Shown: positions 13,191 through 26,460, counted from the stretch's first letter. The stretch is DNA of 64,000 nucleotides from Paraspadella gotoi (GCA_051294375.1 CM119266.1:12129180-12193179); one strand, 5' to 3'. Program-made: numbers and translations. The notes: generated from the sequence alone by a model not told the origin.

Positions 13191-14372
13191 CGAATCCAAG
13201 ATATCGGACTCGATACAACTCGTTCGACTTCTTCCCCGTTTTGTGGGTCAAACTCGGGTCCGAGGTCCATTTTGACTCTGCCCCGCCCGCGATTGCGAAA
13301 CCACGACTCTCTCCGTTCTCCGCCTTACTTCACCAATCTCCCCTCCATCTTCCTTACCAACCTTATCTTCAACTTATCTTTATCCTAACTCACCCTTGAT
13401 TCCCCCACCCATCGTAATATTCTCTCTTCCCTTTCTCCTACAATCTTCGCCGCTCTTAAATTAACCTCTTTTGCCCCCCCCCCAAAGTTTGCCATTTCCA
13501 AGATTAAAGTGTTTTTATTTCACTCCCAACCACAGTTGCCCAATCCCCTTTCGATCTCCGACACTCCCGCTCCGTTCTTTCTCAGACCCACAGTGGTTTT
13601 ACGGATTCTGCGTACTTTTTTTTTCGCTGTGGAAGAGAAGATTCGATTAATCGCTGGCCGAGTACGACGACGACGACGACTATTCTTACGTTATTCAATA
13701 ATTGGCTAATCTTAAATGTCATCATCCTTCATTGCCCTCTTAATAATACATTAATTGCTTTCGTCACTCATCGCTTTGTTTCTCCCTATATTTATTTTTA
13801 TATCCATAATTTTCCTCATTATTCTTTTTTGTTTCTCTTCTTCTATCGTTTCTATTCCTTCCTTCATATCTCTCATTATTCATTTAGACTTCATGGCAAA
13901 AGACAACGACCCTCTCTCTCCGTTCATCCATTCTTCTCTTCCTCCGTGGTATCGTTCATGAATTGCATTCTCATTAATCGCTTATTCTATCCCTATCTTT
14001 TTTACGGCGACATTCTCTCTCTCTCTCTNNNNNNNNNNNNNNNNNNNNNNNNNACATCATCTCTCTTCAATCTCTCTTCATCCGTCTTCTCTCTAACTCT
14101 CTCTCATCTCTATCTCTGCTCTCCACGTCATCTCTCTCATCTCTCATCTCTTCTCCCACGGGAAGGGGCATAAAAATAATCCTGTTATTTAAACGCGATT
14201 TCAAAAAGTACCCGGGACCGAGATGAAATAAACAACCCCCGTAACAAACTAACGGTCGGAGCATCTCTCTCCTCTCTCTCTCTCATCTCAATTCTCTCTG
14301 CTCTCTCTCATCTCCATCATCTCTCTATCTCTCATCTCTCTCTCTCTCTCATCTCTCTCTCTCCCCTTGGGT
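13191..14372. other. Polypyrimidine-rich non-coding DNA
   Basis: After a short CG-containing stretch (13190-13320) the + strand is mostly C and T. A 25-N gap interrupts a CT tract at 14029-14053. From 14250 to 14365, imperfect CTCTCATCT words dominate. Frames are low-complexity only. Confidence 0.6.
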
Positions 14373-15432
14373 TTCTCGCGGAAAAAGATTTGTTTAAATA
14401 AATTGTCTCTTTCCGCGTTAATCTAGCGTCGGTCTGTCAATAATCCTCAGTCGTCATCAGCGTCGACGCAATCCTCATAACATAGCCTTATGTCTTTGCC
14501 TTACCTGTCTTCATCCCATAGCGCGGTGATGCGATCTCCTGTAGAAAAATTATTTTATTTTTAGTCGTCCTTTCAGTTTCGGTTTTCTTTGCATCGAGTT
14601 CTGACGGGGTTGCCATGGAAGTTTGTTGTATTTGTCTACCTTATGAAACAAATCAAATTTATCAAACTACGGCACAAACGGTTTATGATGGATTAAAACA
14701 TCTGTAAAATCCCAACGTCAACTACAAAATAAGTGAGAAATTTTGCAAAAAATGTAAAGATGCAGGATGATGACTTGCTAATTTTTTACGTCAACACAGT
14801 TTTTGTGACTGAAATCCTTAGAATAAATGAAATGTAAGGATAGAACAATGTCCTCACGCAATAACCATCCAGACTGTCAAACTTTCTGACGCGGCCAAAA
14901 GTCGGCAGAACATGGCAGCATTTCCAATGGGCGCGGATCCGCATAGCCATAATGGCATCTTCCCTGGACACTTTGAGAAAGGTCTTGCCGTATGCCAGAA
15001 AATGAATCTTTTAATAAATTTCGTATTATCTTACATTTCCTCGACATGTATACCATTTTACACATGTCATTATGAGTTCTGTATTACCGCCATACCAAAC
15101 GATTTATTTAAAATTCATCCCAAAAGCAGCGCCGGACCTCCCTGTGAATTAACGTACATTGACGCGTGTAATAACTACATAACTGTACTAAACTTCACGT
15201 ATATCAATTTAGCTTGTTCTGTAATAAGTCGAATTAGATCAGAGCCTCTCGCAACGCCAGCAGGACCCCAGATTCCAATACCTCAACAAGAATCCTGTTT
15301 CCCTTCACTTCATGATTCGCTTCAAATTCTTACGTCACAGGCACAATTCTTCTTTACTTTATTTCTTTTTTTGCATTCTCTATCTCGGACATAAAATGGC
15401 GGCAAGGAACGTCGACGAACGATAACCACACT
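14373..15432 (+). repeat. Tandem near-duplicate, copy 1
   Basis: Starts at TCTCGCGG and is repeated directly at 15433-16443 with an offset of about 1060. It holds CTTTGCATCGAG, the ZAD-like relic (14615-14812) and a long frame at 14912-15394 whose counterpart in copy 2 is broken by many indels. Divergence is indel-dominated, so neither copy can be trusted as the true sequence. Confidence 0.88.
14615..14812 (+). pseudogene. ZAD-like (C4 zinc-finger-associated domain) relic
   Basis: From ATG at 14615 the frame has Cys at codons 4 and 7 (CCIC), then a stop at codon 31, then in the same frame KISEKFCKKCKD with Cys at 44 and 47, two stops at codons 52-53, and LANFLRQHSFCD to a stop at 14810. A CxxC ... 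I-C-x2-C order followed by a helix with F/L and R is characteristic of ZAD, the dimerisation domain at the N-terminus of many insect C2H2 zinc-finger factors. The 36-residue spacing is shorter than usual, and no C2H2 fingers follow. A pyrimidine-rich CAG at 14574-14576 could be a splice acceptor. Stops may be real or read errors, since the region is a noisy duplicate. The resemblance rests on the Cys pattern only. Confidence 0.25.
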
Positions 15433-16443
15433 ATCTCGCGGAAAAAAGATTTGTTTTTAATAAATTGGTCTCTCCGGTTAATTGCGTCGGTTGTCAATAA
15501 TCCTCGTCGTCATCAGCGTCGACGCATCCTCATCATCCTTATGTTCTTTGCCTTCCTTCTTCATCCATGCGGTGATGCGTCTCTGTAGAAAAATTAATTT
15601 TTAGTCGTCCTTTCAGTTTTCGGTTTTCTTTGCATCGAGGTTTGACGGGGTTGCCTGGAAGTTGTTAGTAATTTCGTCTACCAATTTATGAAACAATCAA
15701 ATTTATCAAACTACGGCACAAAAACGGTTTATGATGGATATAAAAAACATCTGTAAAATCCAACGTCAACTACAAATAGTGAGAAATTTTTGCAAAAATT
15801 AAGATGAAGGATGATGACTGCTAATTTTTGACGGCACAGTTTTTGTGACTGAAATCCCCTTGATTAATGAAAATGTAGGATAGAAAAGCAGAATGTCTCA
15901 CGCATCCAATCCAGAACTGTCAACTTTCTGACGGCGGCAAAAGTGGCAGGAATGGCAGCATTTCCAATGGGCGCGGTCGCAATAGCATATGGCATCTTCC
16001 CTGGACACTTTGAGAAGGTCTTGGTTGCCGAAAATGAATTATTTTAATAAATTGTATTATCTTAACATTTTCTGACATGTATAACCATTTTCATGTCATT
16101 ATGGTTCTGTTTACCCATCCAAACGATTTTTTAAATTCAGTCCCAAAAGAGCCGGACCTCCCTGTGATTACGTACATTGCGCGATGTATATAATACTTGT
16201 ACTAAACTTCACGTTATATCAATTTAGTTGTTCTCGTAAATATACGAATTAGATCAGAGCCTCTCGCACGCAGAGGACCCAGACTTCCAATCCTCAACAA
16301 GAAATCTTGTTTCCTTCTTCATTGATTCGCTTCAATTCTTCGTCACGACAATTTTCTTTCTTTTTTTTTCTTTTTTTGCCTTCTTCTTCTTCGGACATAA
16401 AATGGCGGCAAGGACGTCGCGAACGATAACCCCTATCGCCACT
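15433..16443 (+). repeat. Tandem near-duplicate, copy 2
   Basis: Repeats 14373-15432 and stops at the 190-N gap. The last shared word is CGAACGATAACC (about 16420). The ZAD-like frame and the longer downstream frame are both disrupted here by indels. Confidence 0.88.
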
Positions 16444-16633
16444 NNNNNNNNNNNNNNNNNNNNNNNNNNNNNNNNNNNNNNNNNNNNNNNNNNNNNNNNN
16501 NNNNNNNNNNNNNNNNNNNNNNNNNNNNNNNNNNNNNNNNNNNNNNNNNNNNNNNNNNNNNNNNNNNNNNNNNNNNNNNNNNNNNNNNNNNNNNNNNNNN
16601 NNNNNNNNNNNNNNNNNNNNNNNNNNNNNNNNN
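16444..16633. other. Assembly gap (190 N)
   Basis: Followed immediately by a (GA)n tract (16634-16665), so the missing part is probably the same dinucleotide repeat. Confidence 0.99.
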
Positions 16634-16665
<32 letters not shown>

Positions 16666-16668
<3 letters not shown>

Positions 16669-17483
16669 AGTTAAAATAGTATGTATATAACAAGGACGAA
16701 TCAAAGAAAAGACTAAAGACTAATGACGTACAAACTACTCTTCCTGTTCTTCAACAACGACGACAACAACAACAACAATATCAACAACGATAACGAACGA
16801 ACGAACGGGCGACGTCGGTGAAACGACCGGTCATGATTCAAATAAGAAGATAAATGTTGTTTGCGCTTTTGTTTCGAAATTGTTTTCCTCCTCTATTTTT
16901 TTCATTTTTTTCCTTTCTTTCTTTTTTTCTCGGCGCTGCTTTTTTTTCGCCGCGTCACGTGATCCAACCCGGCGCTGAAAATGGAATCCGGCGCTCGCGC
17001 GAGGAGGACGAAGTCGACAGCGGCGCCGGAAACGGAAGGTCGGCGGCGCCAGGGGGAAAGGCGCGAAACGACGCCAGTTTTCGAAACAGTAAAGACGCGT
17101 TTTGTTGTGCAGAAAAAAAAAATTGTTGTCTGTGTGTGGAGAAGGGGGGCGGGGCGTGGTGCTGGTTTTGAATAAAAGAGGAATCACACTTCTGAATCTC
17201 CGCCGAATTTTTATTTTTATTTGGGGTCGTAGTTAAATCGTTGAAGTAAAACAAGCTTAAGATTTGATTATTGTTATTGAGCGAGGATAGTCATTCGTTG
17301 TCGTCGTTGTCCTTCTTATCGCACTGCTCTCTCCCGCCACGAAGATCATTTCTATATTTATATCGATTTTTGGTTGTTTTTTTCTTAAATTTTATATAAA
17401 TCTTTTGTTTTTCTTTATTTCGCGGACGTCGACCGACTCGACCGACTGTCGGTCATTGACATCAAATCGTCGTCGTCATTCTC
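16666..17483. other. Mixed spacer with CpG-rich island
   Basis: AAC/ACG triplets occupy about 16755-16810. A CpG-rich island at 16935-17070 contains a CACGTG E-box (about 16957-16962), two GGCGCC and two CGGCGCT words. The sequence turns AT-rich from 17170. The island could be a promoter, but no exon could be paired with it. Short Arg-rich frames here follow from composition. Confidence 0.45.
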
Positions 17484-17725
17484 NNNNNNNNNNNNNNNNN
17501 NNNNNNNNNNNNNNNNNNNNNNNNNNNNNNNNNNNNNNNNNNNNNNNNNNNNNNNNNNNNNNNNNNNNNNNNNNNNNNNNNNNNNNNNNNNNNNNNNNNN
17601 NNNNNNNNNNNNNNNNNNNNNNNNNNNNNNNNNNNNNNNNNNNNNNNNNNNNNNNNNNNNNNNNNNNNNNNNNNNNNNNNNNNNNNNNNNNNNNNNNNNN
17701 NNNNNNNNNNNNNNNNNNNNNNNNN
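17484..17725. other. Assembly gap (242 N)
   Basis: Flanked by TCGTCGTCATTCTC on the left and T-rich DNA on the right. Confidence 0.99.
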
Positions 17726-17875
17726 TTTTCCGCTTTTTACTCCTTCCATTTTCCTTTCCTCCCATCCCTCGCTTTCTCTCTCCCCATCGCAAGACGCTGA
17801 CCTTCGCATGGGGCGAGTCTCTGGGCTCCAGCGATTTTTCACTGAGTCCTCTGGGAATCGCCGTCTGTCGGGCGA

Positions 17876-18047
17876 GGCGCCCATAGAGGTTTCATCTATT
17901 GAGCCGGCTGCGGGGCATGGCGCCTATTTAAGTGTCATCTGTTGAGCGGGTTTTCGGGCATGGCGCCTATGGAGGTTTGATCTATTGAGCCGGCTGTGGT
18001 GTATGGGGCCCATAAAGGTTTGATCTCTTGAGCTGGCTGTCGGGCAT
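17876..18047. repeat. 43-bp minisatellite, 4 exact-length units
   Basis: Units start at 17876, 17919, 17962 and 18005, each exactly 43 bases. Each has a GGCGCC-type start (GGGGCC in unit 4), a GAGGTTTGATCTATTGAGC-type core and a CGGGCAT-type end. A more diverged fifth copy may begin at 18048. The units differ by substitutions with no indels, so this is an aged genuine tandem repeat rather than a read artefact. The frame crossing it (18028-18318) has no other support. Confidence 0.9.
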
Positions 18048-18094
18048 GGCCACATATCTTTCAGTTGGATACATTGGTAATTGTATTGAGCTGG

Positions 18095-18825
18095 CTCGGT
18101 TTACATCTTTTAATATTTCTCGCAGTTCACATGGTATTAATTTAATCTATCGAGTCATTGTTGGCGTTGCTATGTCTCCAGGGTTCGATGCTCTGGCCCT
18201 CTTCAGTTCCTCCTACTACGCCGTCTGTCGGAGAAGTCGACGACGTGATTTTTTATCAATGTCGCCCACGGGTAAAAATGGACGCAATGGAGGTTTCTAT
18301 TATGATATCCAATTTTAGATCCAAGATTAGAATACTTTTTTTAATTTAAGTTCGCCTTTCTCTTTTTTTTTTTTAATTTTCAATTTCGATATCAATTTTC
18401 AATTTCGTTTTTTAATTTCGTCATTTTTTTCATTTTCACATTGATTCGGCTGACTTCAATGACATTTTCTGTTACTGTGACAGACTGACAATGTCGTGCG
18501 TTTCTTATCGTTGAATCAATATACTAATAAGTTAAATCTTAATTTCCTTAATAACCTTATTAAGGATACACATTAATATCGTACGTATAGTTAAAACGAA
18601 CCAGATGAACTTATATATTCACGTTCGTATATTGCGCGATATCTTTTGTTTTTATTTGAAGCGTATTCGTCTCATTCTCGTTTCGCAACAACAAAGCGAC
18701 GGCTATTGCGTAGATGTCGTTGTTATTGTTTTTGTTTCCATGGCGATGGTCGGCGCTGATGTTCTATCGTGATTCAATTGACCGAGAGAAGGGGTCATGT
18801 TTATGAGGTTTTTAACTCCTTTCTC
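18095..18825. other. AT-rich non-coding spacer
   Basis: AT-rich with a perfect short palindrome (CCTTAATAA, CC, TTATTAAGG at 18546-18565). Around 18223 the word CCGTCTGTCGG recurs from 17860, just before the 43-bp array, suggesting an older duplication. No gene is seen. Confidence 0.5.
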
Positions 18826-18828
18826 TCG

Positions 18829-18932
<104 letters not shown>

Positions 18933-19040
18933 TTTTTTTCTTTTTTCTTTTTTCTTTATTTCCTTCTTTCTATCTTTCTTTCTCTCTTTCTTTATGTATT
19001 TCTTTCTCTCTCTCTAACTTTTTTCTTTTTTTCTTGTCTT

Positions 19041-20640
<1,600 letters not shown>

Positions 20641-20693
20641 TTATGGTAGGAAAGTGAACACGGTTCTTTAATTGAGAGAGAGTGATAAAAGGG

Positions 20694-20697
20694 GAAA

Positions 20698-20750
<53 letters not shown>

Positions 20751-20752
20751 TA
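20694..20752. repeat. (GA)n microsatellite
   Basis: GA dinucleotide tract with one GG interruption, an isolated purine tract on the + strand in an otherwise CT-dominated region. Confidence 0.93.
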
Positions 20753-20896
20753 ACAAAAAAGAAACAAAGAGCAACAAGCAGATCGTCCATTCAGCGTTGT
20801 ATTATGGTCGTTCAATGAAAGGCATTATCGCCGCGCGCTTAAATATGTTATGATTCATAGTAAAAAGGGATTAGGATCGTCTCTTGAGGGACGCGA

Positions 20897-20965
20897 GCGG
20901 CGCCGCGGCCCGAGAACTTGGCGGCGCCGCGGCCCGAGAACGGCGGCGCCGCGGACTGAGACGAG
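20897..20965. repeat. GC-rich 22-24-bp tandem repeat, 3 units
   Basis: Three copies of GCGGCGCCGCGG followed by CCCGAGAAC or ACTGAGAC start at 20897, 20921 and 20943. The core GCGGCGCCGC is self-complementary. It sits in a short CpG-rich patch. Confidence 0.9.
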
Positions 20966-21015
20966 GGCCGCCGGTTTTTTTTTTTTCCGCGGTCGCTAGG
21001 CGATTTCAATCCTTT

Positions 21016-21250
21016 CCTCTTTGATCGCCTTTTGTCGCGTAGCAGTAGGCGAAGCGGCCAGACCGCTTTTGTCGCAAAGTCACCGGATGTGCAGCGGATG
21101 GCCAGACGGGGGGGGGAAGAGGGAGTGAGAGGGATGTAATTAGTCGTGGAGATGGAATGAGCTCTCCAGAATATAATAAGCCCGCGGGAATGTACTGTAA
21201 GCTTAAAAAAATTGCTAGAAAATAATAATAGTAGGTTAGTCATAACAAAA
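21016..21250 (+). repeat. Segment with inverted copy at 27759-27997
   Basis: From CCTCTTTGATC to GGTTAGTCATAAC this segment is the reverse complement of 27759-27997 (shared words CGCGTAGCAGTAGGC, GGATGTGCAGC, GTACTGTAAGCTT). It ends at a (CATAA)5 array, where homology changes to a direct copy. Confidence 0.85.
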
Positions 21251-21275
21251 CATAACATAACATAACATAACATAA
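21251..21275. repeat. (CATAA)5 pentanucleotide repeat
   Basis: Five perfect CATAA units mark the hinge between the inverted and the direct parts of the large duplication. The same word flanks the right edge of the 498-N gap at 28496. Confidence 0.95.
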
Positions 21276-23920
21276 AAATTACCTGATGCTCATGAAAATA
21301 CGACGTACTTCTTACTTAAAGCCCCAACGTTTTCCGTCAATGGCGCAGCGGCCAATTTTTTTTCACGCCAAGACTTTCAACATAAAATCAAACAAACACT
21401 TCCTTAATCCGTTTGCGTCATCATTTACAACCGATATTACATTTTAACCTCATCCTATCCCAACCGCTTATCATTCTCTCATCTCTATCCGTTCTCTCTC
21501 CGTCCTTAGTTCATCCTCTCCATCTCTATATCTCACTCATTTCCGCTCAGAGTCTCCTTAAATCCTGCTCTATTCATCCCTCGCATCTTTTTTCATCCTC
21601 TCTACAACCCATTAATTTGAAAAGGACGGGAGATCCTCATTCTTTTTCTCTCTCTCCTTTTTTAACTAATGTCTAAGAGAACTCCCTTCTCTCTCTCTCT
21701 TCCTTTTTTGATTCTGAATTCTCCACTCTCCAAGCTACTCGCTAACTTTTTTCCTGAATTTTTTTTTTCTCGGTTTTTTGTTTTTTTTTCTTTTTATTCT
21801 CATTTCTGCCCTGGATATTTTTTTTAAACTCTTTTTACATTTCGATTTAATTTTACAAAAAACTCTTGTTTCTGCCTAGAACCAAGATGCGTATACTGTA
21901 CTGTTTAGTTCATTTTACAGATTACAGTGGTGGTAGTTTATATGGCTAAGTTTAATTTTTTTATTATCAGTTATCGTTTTAGGCTTGACTTATTTTCCCG
22001 ATTGTTCCGACGTCTTGCTTATCTAATGATGTTCAATATACTATTATAACAGAATAATTATGAAATAATTCTTCTTTACTTAGTCTTGATACTCAATTTC
22101 ATTGAAAATGAGTATGGATATATGACAACTCTTCTCGTATCCTTATTTTAAAATCCTTGCAATTGAAGCAACTGCTAACGCTCGACTAAACCAATCAAAA
22201 TCAAAACCATCCTTAATTCATGAATGAAACGAATCATTTAGCTAAGATCTTCTTATTCGATTATTTTGTGTTCCATTACTATTTTTAAATTAAAATCCCC
22301 CCCCTCCTAATCATAATTATCATGCAAAAAAAAACAACAAATTATTGCTGTATTTTCTTTTCTACAAATATCTTACTCTTTCGAATTCCAACGCCTCACT
22401 TGACTCAATTCATCCATTTCCTTTTCCCCCTTCTCTGCTCCTTTTTTTCCTTTTTCCTCCCTTAATCTCTTCCCCATCGCTTTTCCTCACTGCTTCTTTC
22501 TTCCTCCGTCCATTTCATCTTATCTTCCCGGACTCGTAACCTTTTACAGCGGCTCAGACTCGAACTCCTCGTTCAATCTGCTCAACCTTGAATCTTGATA
22601 TTTTTTTCCCGCGACCCATAGCGACAAGAAACGAGTAAAAAAAATGAACGACTCGCGCGAGAGTTCCAAATCTTCTCTCTCTCATCTTCCTCTCTTCATC
22701 TCTCTCTCTCTCCTCGTCTCTCTCTCGGCTCTCTTTCTCTCTCTCTCTCTCTTCATAGCAGAATAATCAAGTGTGGTTTTATCTAATTTGTTGACGAGGC
22801 TGTTCCCAAAATTCTAAAGAACTTGTTCTTCTTCCAAGTTTCTCCTTCTTTGCTGTTCTTTTTGCTTTTTCTCCTTCGCAAAAGACATATTCTATACTGA
22901 CTCCTTCCTAAAAGAACTGTTTTCTTTCCGTTATTCCTTCGTAATAAACTGTTCTTTTCCTCTTTTTTTCTCGCCTGAGTTGCCTTCCGTTATCATGTTG
23001 TTTGTAATGTTTTCAAACGATTCGTCGATCGTTTTGGTTTCTCCTCTACTTTCCTTTCCTCGCGAAGAGATTTTTCTAAGACCGATAAATTCCGATCGCA
23101 TTCCACTTCCTCTTCTTTGTTTTTTTTTTTTTTTTTTTTTTGGCTTTTTTTGTTTTGCGCCCGCGGAGCACTGTATAAGTCATTTTTCGGTTCGTCGGTA
23201 TATCTGGTCCAGCTGTCTGTCCGACTTACGTTGAAAATGCTTATATTGGTATTGTATGTATTATTCATACAGCAGGTCCGAGACCATGGGCCACAAGTGG
23301 TTAACAAAAATAAAAAGCAAAAACAGAGAATTCAAGCCAGATTTCCAGTGAACTTGCATATAGTTGGTTGCTCATTTGTTAAGACAGGACAAAACCCTCA
23401 AATCTTAGAAACTGCCTACACCGCCTTAGGAAATAACAGACAAGACAAAATTCAGATGCTGCTTATCAGTAAATCAGTGAGCTAAGAAAGTTTGGTCGTC
23501 AGTATGTGTCATGTCATGTAATTCATGTTTAACAAAACCCCACTCATTGCGCGGCGCAACTTCATTACCGTTCTTGTTTTCTTTTATTTCTTTGTTTCTA
23601 TTTTTTTTCTTTTCTCCTTCTCTTTCTTTTCCCTTCGATGTTTTCCATTTTGCATTTCGATCTTTGTTTTAAATTCTTTTCCTGTGCGTCCCCTATAATT
23701 TCATTCCTCAATGTCATTAAAACCATTTTCTTCATTCAGCCTGTTTCCCGCCTTTTCAATTCATCATTTCTTCATTCTCCCTTTCTTTCTCCACCTTTGT
23801 TTTTTTCCTTCTTTCTTTCTTCCTCGACGAAACGATCAAAGGAACTCAACGACAAATCCGCTCTTCTCGTATGTCTTCTCCTCTCGCTCCTCTCTTCTTC
23901 CCACCCTCCTCTCTCTCTTC

Positions 23921-23976
<56 letters not shown>

Positions 23977-24307
23977 GCGTCATCTTCTCATGATGTTCGG
24001 CTTATATATTGGTCGTCCTCCGACTCTAAGGGCTTTCCTTTTTCTCTCACTCTCTCTCTTCTCTCTCTCGTTCTCTCTCCTCTCTCTCTCTCTCCTTATA
24101 CTGCTATAGGACCAGATCATATGCTAATAGAAAATCCGCCCTAACCGGCTTTAGAATAGATGGAAATATGTTAAAAAAAAGGAAGAAAATATTGTCTACA
24201 AATAAATGGACACGTCACAATATTTGCCAATTCTTTATCTTTTTTTTTTTCCTCAATACTCATTTTTTTCCTCATACTTCGTCGCAACATGTCTTTCCGT
24301 GAATCGT
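21276..24307 (+). repeat. ~3.1-kb duplicated block, copy 1
   Basis: Repeated directly at 28496-31650. It comprises T/C-rich DNA, AT-rich DNA (21760-22350), CT tracts near 22675-22752, a degenerate GTTCTTTT minisatellite (22815-22960), a T-rich run at 23117-23143, and further CT tracts at 23905-23975. A frame at 23117-23485 has a non-repetitive end (NKNKKQKQRI onward) but is differently interrupted in the second copy. No gene is called. The block ends at a 25-N gap (24308-24332). Confidence 0.88.
22815..22960. repeat. Degenerate GTTCTTTT / AAAAGAAC minisatellite, copy 1
   Basis: Several GTTCTTTT and AAAAGAAC words recur at irregular 27-60-base spacing. The cleaner version is at 29994-30140. 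Confidence 0.7.
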
Positions 24308-24332
24308 NNNNNNNNNNNNNNNNNNNNNNNNN

Positions 24333-25457
24333 ACCGACCGACCGAACGGTCGAAAACAGGAAAACCCCGAAGAAAATGGTCCGTTGATCGAGCCCGGCGC
24401 GTTCCGAACGCAAGGTACCAGAAAAAGTTTGGTCTGGTCGCTCGAGCTCTTGTCAAGATTGCTGAGAAAGATGGGAAAGGAAAAGAAAGAAAAAGAAAAG
24501 GAAAAAGAAAGAAAAGAAATAAAAGGAAGGAAAGGAAAGAAGAAAATCGGGCGAAGAGGGAGCAACCAGGGAGTTACTGGGTAAATGGATTCGGTTAAGA
24601 AGGTTAAGAGAATAGAAGATAAAAATAAGTAGGCGTGGGGAAAATTACGCGGCGCGGTATAAAGGGCAAGCTCACCCGGTGTTAAAGGTAAGGTAAAATG
24701 GCTCTTGGGGGGAAAAGACGAGTAGCTAAAGGATTAGTTTGGGTTATGAGAGAAAAATGGCGAGGTAAAATTAACGGTGAGCTATGATTTATGTGTTCAC
24801 GAATATCCTAAAGTTGTAGTGCGATTTCGGAAGCATCTTCCTCCTTACTATTTCCCAGTATTTCTCTATTTACTACAAAAAAATTCGTGATTCTCCCGGA
24901 ATTGAATCGTCCATCAGGTCGAAGATCCTACTCACAATTGCCGTTGAGATAATTCCCTTGATTTTTTCCGATTTCTCGCAATCCATTTCTTATTCCCTTT
25001 TCTCCTTTATTTTCCTCTTCCTTTTTCCTCCTCCTCCTCTCATCACCCTTCTTCTTTCTCCATTTCAAACTCAGGTAACATCTCCGAGAATATCGCATTA
25101 AATAACCTTAACGATGGCATAAAACGCTTTTTTATGTTAAGTTGGTATGCTAATGTGTCAGCCGTGAATTTTGTTTCTTCGGAACGACGGGTTGCGTCAA
25201 CCCGTACGTATTCTTTGAAATAGAATGTGAGACGCTTCATGAAAACCTTACTTTATCATACTAAATTATTTAAAGGGTGTACTTACCTTGGAATTTCTCG
25301 CGAGACCCAAAAAGTGAGGAAACCCATTACCTCGACTCTGATGACGAGTTGAGTCGCGAAACTCGAAACGCAATAAAATTTCGGGATTCGCAAATTAGGA
25401 GCAAACGGGTTGAGAAACGCCTTCTTGGTTAAGTGTTGGCTTAAAGATATATATTTC

Positions 25458-25460
<3 letters not shown>
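24333..25460. other. Unique mixed sequence
   Basis: Begins with (ACCG)3-like sequence after the gap, continues as A/G-rich DNA (24470-24570) and then mixed sequence. Frames near 24384-24598 are Lys/Arg/Glu-rich from purine-rich composition. No gene is recognised. Confidence 0.5.

Positions 25461-25514
<54 letters not shown>
25461..25514. repeat. (CT)27 microsatellite
   Basis: Pure CT tract between ATTTCTCA and GAGAAGTAAT. Confidence 0.97.
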
Positions 25515-25517
<3 letters not shown>

Positions 25518-25980
25518 AAGTAATTTCTGGATCTTCTTCTCTGTCATCAAAAGTTCTCTCGACTGTTCGAGTCAATTGGTTAGAATTGAGAGTTGAGGGT
25601 AAGGAGACTCTAAGGAGAGTGAAAAGGAAGTCAGATTAAAGTGAAGTTTATGGATCGAATCAAGATTGGAGAAAGAATTGGATTGAATACAATTGATTTG
25701 GGGAAAGAATTTTGTTTCGGATGGAAAAAAAAGCGCAATTCGCATGGAATGACAAAAATGTAGCACAAAGAAGAGGAGTCGACATTGGCATCCAGAGTTT
25801 GCTACAAAGCCCAGCGATAGTATGATAAATGTTAATTTCTAGTCTCAGAATGAAAGCTGGATGGAAAATCATCTCATGGACTGGTAAATAATTGAAAATG
25901 AAGTATCGAGATGAGTCTAACCGGAGAGAGAAAGACAAGGTTGTCATTCTTCATATTCCTTTTCATTTTCCTTTTTTTAC
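25515..25980. other. Non-coding spacer
   Basis: Purine-leaning mixed sequence. No convincing frame or repeat is seen. Confidence 0.5.
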
Positions 25981-25989
25981 CCCATGAGT

Positions 25990-26340
25990 CACAGATTCGC
26001 AAACCCTCCTCGCGACGACTTTCTCCCACGGCGCCCGGCCATCCCTTTTTCCCCCGGCGTTGCGGCGCCACTGAGCCTCTTTCCGTCCGGCGCCGGGAAA
26101 GAGTTTCCAACTTTCGCTCGGTTCCGCGCGTCGCGTCGAGACACTAAATCATTTCGCTTCCCTCCACTCGGGCGCCGGAACGAAACGGCGCCGGTCGTCT
26201 CTCGCGTTGCGGCGTTGGTTGGTCTTCAATTGCGATGCCAGTCGCGAATTGTTGCGGCGCCAGTCGCTTGTGGTTGCGGCTCCAGTCTTCTCCGGTTGCG
26301 GAGCCCATCGCATGACATCGCGAAGAACGTAAATCCTGAG
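25990..26340. other. CpG-rich island with six GGCGCC sites
   Basis: About 350 bases rich in CG, with GGCGCC near 26030, 26065, 26090, 26171, 26187 and 26256. It contains the 22-bp minisatellite at its right end. A 122-codon frame (25984-26352) crosses it, but its composition is explained by CG richness and its end by the minisatellite. A promoter-like island is the better guess. Confidence 0.5.
26208..26318. repeat. 22-bp minisatellite, 5 units
   Basis: Units starting TGCGG or TGCGA lie at 26208 (23 bases), 26231, 26253, 26275 and 26297 (22 bases each). A shared core is TGCGGCGCCAGTCGC. Units diverge by substitutions while length is kept. Confidence 0.9.
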
Positions 26341-26384
26341 AGAGGAACGTGATAAAATTTGAAGGAATGAGAGCGGGAGGCATT

Positions 26385-26388
<4 letters not shown>

Positions 26389-26425
<37 letters not shown>

Positions 26426-26460
26426 TCTCTCTCATCTCTCTCTCTCTCTCTTCTCATCTC
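26389..26460. repeat. (CT)n microsatellite, imperfect
   Basis: CT tract with ATCT and TTCT interruptions. A GA tract follows at 26618-26673, in the opposite orientation on the same strand. Confidence 0.93.

Noticed and set aside
14912-15394. 160-residue frame with Cys residues
   Set aside because: Its near-copy at about 15965-16400 is full of indels and does not preserve the frame; no domain was recognised.
23117-23485. 122-residue frame with a non-repetitive end
   Set aside because: The second copy (30206-30544) shifts frame within the same region, and the start lies in a T-run.
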